A stretch of 14,025 bases of DNA from Chromera velia (taxonomy: Eukaryota > Sar > Chromeraceae): contig JAHBMJ010003004.1 in NCBI GenBank assembly GCA_018398765.1, forward strand, positions 1 through 14,025, written 5' to 3'. Shown here in pieces: positions 8,971-14,025 of the stretch (position 1 is the stretch's first letter; each line of letters begins with the position of its first letter). Below the pieces are notes generated by a model, which was not told the DNA's origin, made no database searches, and saw only the letters and a list, made by a program, of their open reading frames with translations. The translations under genes and the position numbers were made by a program.

Positions 8971-9000
8971 AAGAAAAGAAGAAGAAGAAGAAGAAGAAAA
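8971..9000 (+). repeat. GAA trinucleotide microsatellite
   Basis: A purine run of about seven GAA units flanked by AAAAG. It is the reverse complement of the CTT type found in intron 1. Confidence 0.8.
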
Positions 9001-9269
9001 GTCGAAACAGGTCTGACACTGAGGCAGTCAGCAGCAACAACATGCTTTCACTCAATCATTCGAGCATGCACCAAAGAGATGCCTACAAGCAACAGCTGAT
9101 TGATCGACCATATGAGCCTTCCCTTTTTCGATCCACCAATTGAGCAGGAAGGAAATAGATTGATCATGTATCTGCCCGTCCTTCTTTAAACGTCTTTCGT
9201 CGACTCATTCGAGCCTTTATCTCTCTGCCCTCTTTCCTTCGTTTGTCTTTCCGTTCCTTCGGCCTACTC

Positions 9270-9313
9270 CCACCCCTTCTTTTCTCTACTTCCACCCCTT
9301 CTTTTCTCTACTT
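9270..9313 (+). repeat. exact 22-bp tandem duplication
   Basis: The 22 bp at 9270-9291 are repeated exactly at 9292-9313 (unit begins CCACCCCTTC and ends TCTACTT). Two identical adjacent copies in non-coding DNA suggest a recent slippage or duplication event. Confidence 0.75.
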
Positions 9314-10251
9314 TACTTGCCTCCTAAAATTGATACATGCATCAAAGGCAAGAGAAAGGAGATTGCGCACGAAAAAATCGAAAGAAAGAGAAGTCTTTTG
9401 TTGACTGGATTTAATACAGTTGACCGGCGAGTTCATCATTTTCTTGTGCGGATGCATGCTGCCAGTTTCTTTCTAGCCTTCAGGCAAGAATCTGCAAGTC
9501 CAGACAGAAGAAAAGACAGCACAGCCGTTCCGACCACCAGACAGCCAACGACGATTTGGGGTTGACGCAGGGTAGGGTGCAGATCAGAAACACCGTGGAC
9601 GAATGTCTGCGTACGCAAGTGAGTGAATGGGTGAGACACTCACCGGCCCCCCTTCACTCACATCCGAGAGAGACGGTCTCTGTGTGTCAATTCGTTCCTC
9701 TGCATACCCATTCCCGATGGACGTCTCATTTTTGTTGTGAATGATTGTGTTTCCTTTTTTTCCGTTCATCTATCATTTGTTTGAATCAAAAAGTAACACC
9801 AACCTACACATCCAACCCTACCTTCTTATTTCTTCCATCCTTCCTTCCTTCATCTCTTCATTGATTTCGAAATTCCGGTCTTTCTCCTTTCTTTTTTTGG
9901 TTTCTCCTTCGCCGTGAAGTCACTCGCGTTCCCGGCCTCTTTCTCTTCACAATTCATCAACCCCCCCAAACCGCTTTGAGATTTCATCCCACCCTTCGAT
10001 GCCAAATTTTAAAATTGTGTGTCTCTTTCACTTGGCACCCATCCAACCCGACCGTTCACCCTATCGCCTCATGCACGTGCCAACTATGCCGCAAAGACAA
10101 ACAGCTGCGTGACTGCTTGCCGTTGGAGTGAGTGGACGCGCGAGACAGTCAGTCAGTCTCTTTCTCTGTCGGCCTGTCTCTGTGCCCGGCGGTCTGTCTG
10201 TCCGTCTATCTGCCCAGGTGGCCCTCGAGTTGTGAGGCAGACGCAGAGGAG

Positions 10252-10253
10252 CG

Positions 10254-10284
<31 letters not shown>

Positions 10285-10290
10285 AGGCAG
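10252..10290 (+). repeat. GGCA tetranucleotide microsatellite
   Basis: About nine units of GGCA (CAGG) form a nearly uninterrupted run. The Ala/Gly/Arg-rich open frames across it are artefacts of the repeat. Confidence 0.85.
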
Positions 10291-10490
10291 GAAAGGAGAA
10301 GTAGAGGTACATGCAGACAGACAGCGCAGATCGATACATGCACACGTACACGACAGGGAAAGAAAGAGGCCTACCCAAAGGCCGGCCGTAGAGGAAGAAA
10401 GAAGAAAAACCGGGCGAGAGGAGAAAAAAGAACGGAGAACAGACAAAGAGGCTTGCGAGGAACGAACGCGCGAACGAACGTACGAATCAC

Positions 10491-10516
10491 AGGAAGGAAG
10501 GAAGGAAGGAAGGAAG
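10491..10516 (+). repeat. GGAA tetranucleotide microsatellite
   Basis: Six consecutive GGAA units lie in a purine-rich area. They are the complement of the TTCC type seen in intron 3. Confidence 0.85.
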
Positions 10517-11037
10517 AAAAAACAAACACGAATGAATTGCATGCACGCACTCATGATCGAGGCAAGAGGCCAACCATGCCCCCTCCCCCCCTCCCTCCTC
10601 CTTCCCGACGGGCGCTTAAGGCATATCGAAGCGGTACAGGCAGAAACCATCTTTTCGCTCATGACAGTGTCTGTTTTGCGGTCTGGCACTTTCACCTTCC
10701 TTCCCACATAAAGTCACCCCCCCCCTCCCCTCATCCTCATTCATGACAATTGGCCATCCCCTTTTTCCACTCACCTCTTGTCACTCGCCTTTCCCCCTTT
10801 TCCCTTTCCTTCCCTTCGATCCAACGACACCCACCAACCACCCACCTGGGTGAAATAGCTTCTTTTCTTCAGAAACAGTCTTAAGAGCAGAGAGGCAGAC
10901 AGGCGAGACGGACTTTTGCACTCGCTTGTACGCACATTTAGTTATTGCCAGACACACTCACTTGACACGCAACAGGAGACAAGGACGATCGAAAGACAAT
11001 CTCTGACGCTCTTCCACCCCTTTTTTCTGTTGTCTCC

Positions 11038-11916
11038 TCACAGCATTTGCATTAGTTTTCGGCGTTCTTGGAGCGTTGATCGTGTCAGTGCCGGGGACGG
11101 GGGTACAGCGGGGGTCCCATCAGCACTCGCTCTCGGTGGGGGACTAGCTGCTCCTCTGAACGGCGGAGAAGGAGAATTGTCCATACTGCTGTCACTCAAA
11201 GAGGCAGCTCCCTTGCCTCCTCCCCCCCCCGCCGAACTCTTTGTGACTGACAACATCGGGTCTCGCTCGTCTTCTTCGTCCCCCTCCTCGCCCTCCTCCT
11301 TCATAACTTCCTCAATTGCACCTAAGGAAGGTTGCAGTTTCGTTGGACGCCTGAAAGATCCCCTGCCCTCAAATCCAACCCCCCCCCCTTCCCCACCGGG
11401 GCTTTTATCCTTTGGGGACTCCGCGGCTGATGCAGAGGCAGGCGTCGGAGCTGAAACGGGGACAGAGGGGGCGGTGCGGGGCCGGTCCATGGGGGGCATC
11501 ACAGGTCGGACGTCAGAGAGGAATCCTTGTTCAGCCAGATTCTTATTGCTGCGTCGACCGGGTTGGGTGGGACCCTTAGCGTCCTGCCCCCCCTCTGCTG
11601 AAGAAGAAGCAGAAGGTGCTGCTCCCCCCTCGCCTGATCCTGAGCTACTGCTTCCCGGCTCTACTTGCGAGGAAGAAGGAGCAAGGCTGTCTTTCTCAAA
11701 CCCATACCGCATACTGAAGGCCTCGGATCTCATTGCTGCGATCCGCTCTTTCTTTTTTGCCATCTCGATCTGAGTTGCCCTTGCACCTACAGCTGGAGTG
11801 GCCAAGACGCTGCAGAGGGAGAGAAGGAATCCGATAGAATGAGTCAAGGATCTACTCACAGTCTCAACCGGGCTTCGGTTAAAAGCAGAGAGAAGAGAGA
11901 CACTAGCCACTCCCAT
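11038..11916 (-). CDS. unrecognised protein with membrane/lumen-type leader and disordered Ser/Pro/Gly-rich body
   Basis: I do not recognise this 292-residue protein. The first ATG is at 11916. The N-terminus (1-26) is rich in Ser, Val and Arg. A hydrophobic segment (28-45, GFLLSLCSVLATPAVGARA) ends in an AxA-like site. This is the layout of a thylakoid-lumen leader, or of a signal peptide with a long basic start. A charged stretch (51-75, EMAKKKERIAAMRSEAFSMR) follows, then low-complexity Ser/Pro/Gly/Ala sequence, an acidic patch (about 201-219) and a basic end TLQERRKLMQML. Upstream of the ATG the frame stays open to a TGA at about 11998 and reads as strongly hydrophobic (KLFFIFLSVLFCVPLLPLF), but no ATG exists on this strand between 11950 and 12130. 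An upstream exon is therefore possible. The stop overlaps a donor-like CT|GTGAGG, so more exons could lie to the left. The opposite-strand frame looks less protein-like. Confidence 0.6.
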   Translation of the reverse strand: MGVASVSLLSAFNRSPVETVSRSLTHSIGFLLSLCSVLATPAVGARATQIEMAKKKERIAAMRSEAFSMRYGFEKDSLAPSSSQVEPGSSSSGSGEGGAAPSASSSAEGGQDAKGPTQPGRRSNKNLAEQGFLSDVRPVMPPMDRPRTAPSVPVSAPTPASASAAESPKDKSPGGEGGGVGFEGRGSFRRPTKLQPSLGAIEEVMKEEGEEGDEEDERDPMLSVTKSSAGGGGGKGAASLSDSSMDNSPSPPFRGAASPPPRASADGTPAVPPSPALTRSTLQERRKLMQML

Positions 11917-12909
11917 GAAAAGTGGAAGTAGAGGCACACAAAAAAGCACAGAGAGAAAGATGAAAAACAGCTTTTCTCGTTCTCGTGAAGTGCTTCAAGT
12001 TTCCTCCTTCCGGCGAAGCTCCTTTGGGCTTCCTTTCTGTCTGCCCTGCCTTTCGCTGACGCTTCTATCCAAACGAAACAGCTAACTTTTTCCTTCCCGT
12101 CTCTCCGCTACGGTCTCTCTAACAGAGTGTCCATGGATGCACATTTGTACTGGCACGTAATCACTCAAAAAAAAGGGAGGGAGAGTCGCTTCGGGTAAGA
12201 AGTGACCCAATCCCGAATGTCAAAAAAAAAAACGCAGCAGTGGAGACAGCTGACTTCAGTCTGTTTCTCCTTGCGCTGCTCATAAAAAGATCGTCGGCCT
12301 CTGCAGACATGGAGTGGAGTGAGTGAGTGAGTGAGTAAGTGAGTGAGACAGGCCCGACGGATCCATTTTTCTTCTGCAAAAAGACAATTAGTGCCTGACG
12401 CTATGCAGCGTGCCGGAGTGCATATGTGTATGACAGCACTATCAGACTTTCTTCAGGCCCTCCTTTCATCAAACCTGGCAGGTGAACCAGGACGACAAGC
12501 AACAACCAAGCGGGAAGGGCGAGGGAGAGAATGGCAGAAGGGTGGTGGGATATTGATAGAATGCGGGGGACCAAGTGGCTGAGGAAGGCAAAGGAACGGA
12601 GTGGGATTGAAGAAGGAAAGTGGCGTCTTGGCAAGTGGAAGGAAATTGAGTGTGCGGGGAAGGAGGAGACTGGCGAGGGAATAAGGAATCTGGTAACGCT
12701 CGTGTTAGGGTATAAGTTAGGGAAGGTGGGGAGTTGCAGCGTTAGGGAAGAAAGGAGAGAACGCCTCGGGAGAAAGATTGCTGTGAGGCCTATTTGGTTG
12801 GAGGGAAGAGACACACGAAACAACATTTCCAACCAGGCCCCGTGAGTGAAGGGTCAAGGGTGTGTGCAGACAGCTTTTGAATACAAGGAAGGAGAGAAAA
12901 TGTCAGAAC
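11917..12909. other. stretch between two leftward genes
   Basis: I see no gene I can defend. A 49-codon minus-strand frame (12310-12161) with one hydrophobic stretch is noted separately as doubtful. A GTGA microsatellite lies at 12311-12348. The open frames at 12401-12845 on both strands lack domain-like sequence and are probably chance. The part next to 11916 may hold the promoter or a first exon of the leftward gene. Confidence 0.4.
12311..12348 (+). repeat. GTGA tetranucleotide microsatellite
   Basis: About nine GAGT units with a GGAGT variant at the left and one GTAA variant lie just upstream of a small leftward open frame. It is a simple-sequence repeat. Confidence 0.8.
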
Positions 12910-13272
12910 CTAACTTAGGGGCCCTTGTGAAGCTTCACCTGCAAGAACCAAAAGTAAACCTCTTACCTTGTTTAGGTGTTGCAGCATCATCCCCGAGTCT
13001 CCTTCCTGCAAAAATGGAAAACATGCACTGTTTGGAACAGATTCGACCCACCAGAAATGCCACAGCTTGAGAACTCACATACCTCTAATCACGGGCGTGC
13101 TGGGGACCGGTTTTGGCTCCTCTTTTGGGATTTGTCCTGGTTTGGGCTCAAACAAGGGCTCGCACATTCCCGCTTGGGCTCCCTCCTCTGCGCACCCCGA
13201 AGCGGGACCAAAAAGTTTTGCCTCACGGGCACGCGCCTTCATCACGATCGCAGAAATTCGATCGTTACTCAT
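12910..13272 (-). CDS. small unrecognised spliced gene, about 85 residues, minus strand
   Basis: I do not recognise the product. Exon A (13272-13083) starts with an ATG in good context (AAG before it) and encodes MSNDRISAIVMKARAREAKL, then a Pro/Glu/Lys-rich segment ending STPVIRG. The donor AGAG|GTATGT is followed 77 nt later by the acceptor CATTTTTGCAG. Exon B (13005-12967) continues in frame as GRRLGDDAATPKQ. It ends at a strong donor CAAG|GTAAGA. The next strong acceptor (TTCTTGCAG) lies only 28 nt on; splicing there gives a short exon C (12938-12910) ending GEASQGPLS. Without that splice the frame reads GKRFTFGSCR and stops at 12935. Agreement of phase across two junctions with good consensus sites is the evidence that this is real. 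A TGA upstream in frame lies at about 13341; between it and the ATG an acceptor-like CTACTCAG allows another exon. Confidence 0.5.
12939..12966 (-). other. possible 28-nt intron
   Basis: The minus strand reads CAAG|GTAAGA at 12966 and TTCTTGCAG|GTG ending at 12939. Both are excellent splice consensus sequences, just 28 nt apart. Phase is preserved and an in-frame stop follows 10 codons later. So short an intron would be exceptional next to the 77-434-nt introns elsewhere in this window, so either read-through or a different partner site is possible. Confidence 0.3.
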
Positions 13273-13885
13273 CTTGCCTGGTAACCTGAAACTGAGTAGA
13301 GATTCCAGGGAGAAGAAGACGGCGGACCCGTCGAGTGTTCACCTTGAAGCGAAGTGTTACATCCAACCGTAAGCTGCAGAAATCTCCTGTATCAATTTTC
13401 CACGTCTTTCCCGTCCTGCTGTCTTTCGCCTCCTGACTTACAGAAGACGCTAATTCAACCTTGGCGTTTGAGCTTCAAGTTTGGAGAGATCGAAATCGCA
13501 ATTCTGAAGGGCGTTATACATCTATTAGCTTGCGAGAAAGCAAGAGGATTGCTTCTTCGCATATGAGTCAAGCGCCTTCAATGTATATCCGGATTTGGGC
13601 TTGAAGACCTAACTCGAGATTTTTAGATTTCTAAAGTTAATATTTAACAGGGGTGAGTGTCTAAAATTATATTAAAATTTAAAAGCATCTTTAAGTAGAA
13701 TTTTTAAAGTTGAAGACTAAAGGGGTGATTTAAAAAGTGATAGTCCGAGCTAAAATCGGTTTTAACTGTCGACGTCAATCTCAAAGTCTTCGTTTTTCCT
13801 TCTGTCATCTGACCCACACAGTACCTACACATACAAGGACACACACACAAGTGGACACAGGTTTACATTGACATCATTTCACACA
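13273..13885. other. intergenic stretch with AT-rich block before a transposase
   Basis: The left part (13273-13610) may hold the promoter of the leftward small gene. A plus-strand frame here ending at 13566 follows an acceptor-like TTACAG and reads somewhat protein-like, but I cannot support it. From about 13611 to 13745 the sequence turns sharply AT-rich, unlike its surroundings. It contains two copies of AGGGGTGA (13649-13656 and 13721-13728) and an imperfect hairpin (13748-13767). The AT-rich block may be the left end of the transposon whose gene begins at 13886. Confidence 0.45.
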
Positions 13886-14025
13886 ATGGCCGATTTCACA
13901 AACGTGCCTACGTCAGTGTTTGAGCTGAAAGACATCTTAGATCAAGGCAGGGTCCCTTTGGTCACTCAGCTGCTGCAGTGGGGGCTGCTGTCTCTTGAAA
14001 AACAATGTGACAGATGCAAGTATTC
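13886..14025 (+). mobile_element. 5' end of an ISXO2/Merlin-type (IS1016/IS1595-like) transposase gene, cut by window edge
   Basis: Forty-six codons are visible from the ATG at 13886. They start MADFTNVPTSVFELKDILDQ and continue with TQLLQWGLLSLEKQCDRCKY. A leucine-rich helical start, then a W-GLL motif and a CxxC half of a zinc ribbon, is the usual N-terminus of ISXO2-type DDE transposases, which in eukaryotes belong to Merlin DNA transposons. The catalytic domain would lie beyond the window, so intactness cannot be judged. The ATG context (ACAATGG) is good. The assignment rests on a short motif and is moderate. Confidence 0.55.

Larger units (their letters stand above)
7951..11037. other. 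gene-free stretch, microsatellite-rich
   Basis: Several open frames cross this stretch on both strands. They are made of simple repeats or scattered frames without recognisable domains, and I do not accept any as genes. Tandem repeats occur at 8498-8522, 8631-8664, 8971-9000, 9270-9313, 10252-10290 and 10491-10516. The right end may include the 3' region of the leftward gene that stops at 11038. Confidence 0.5.

Noticed and set aside
10019-10746. Long overlapping open frames on both strands
   Set aside because: They are built on GGCA and GGAA repeats and Arg/Lys/Glu-rich filler, with no domain, and all three frames are equally open.
10916-11773. Plus-strand 285-codon frame
   Set aside because: It is antisense to the minus-strand 292-residue frame, which has a better start and leader and ordinary disordered-protein composition; the plus frame has poly-Pro and poly-Ser artefacts.
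12401-12845. Open frames on both strands (143 and 104 codons)
   Set aside because: Neither shows a domain, leader or splice support; the pair overlap almost completely, so at most one could be real, and I cannot choose.
12968-13372. Plus-strand 134-codon frame
   Set aside because: It is antisense to the spliced minus-strand gene, which has two in-phase junctions with good consensus.
13440-13566. Plus-strand frame ending CEKARGLLLRI after an acceptor-like TTACAG
   Set aside because: It looks somewhat protein-like, but no upstream exon or family could be found.

Overview
The window reads as nuclear DNA of a microbial eukaryote. It holds spliceosomal introns, many microsatellites (CTT, TTCC, CT/GT, GGCA, GGAA, GTGA, TGGA), long gene-poor stretches and a eukaryotic-type DNA transposon. 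One protein has a leader resembling those that reach a plastid or its thylakoid lumen, so an alga with a complex plastid is my best guess, possibly a chromerid such as Chromera. That assignment is inference; nothing here is diagnostic.

Layout. At the left end on the minus strand (about 71-456) lies a damaged or mis-modelled gene for a Lys/Glu-rich protein with an octapeptide repeat. A GC-rich divergent intergenic region (457-1059) follows, with a perfect 16-bp palindrome and three tandem 11-bp repeats. The best-supported gene runs from 1060 to 5359 on the plus strand. Five exons join in frame into a 926-residue secreted protein with a VIT domain, a von Willebrand A domain with an intact metal-binding (MIDAS) site, and a VWA5A-like C-terminal region. 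Its architecture is that of inter-alpha-trypsin inhibitor heavy chains. It also carries an unexpected J-domain-like segment with an HPD motif, which overlaps a possible 123-nt in-frame optional intron.

From 5360 to 11037 I see no convincing gene. The left half is AT-rich and full of short palindromes; the right half is rich in microsatellites. On the minus strand, 11038-11916 encodes a 292-residue unrecognised protein with a plastid/secretory-type N-terminus and a long disordered Ser/Pro/Gly-rich region. Further right, 12910-13272 on the minus strand is a small unrecognised spliced gene whose last intron may be only 28 nt. At the right edge, after a sharply AT-rich block, the first 46 codons of an ISXO2/Merlin-type transposase begin at 13886 and run out of the window.

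The genes show no evident common pathway. No operon, CRISPR array, rRNA or tRNA was found.
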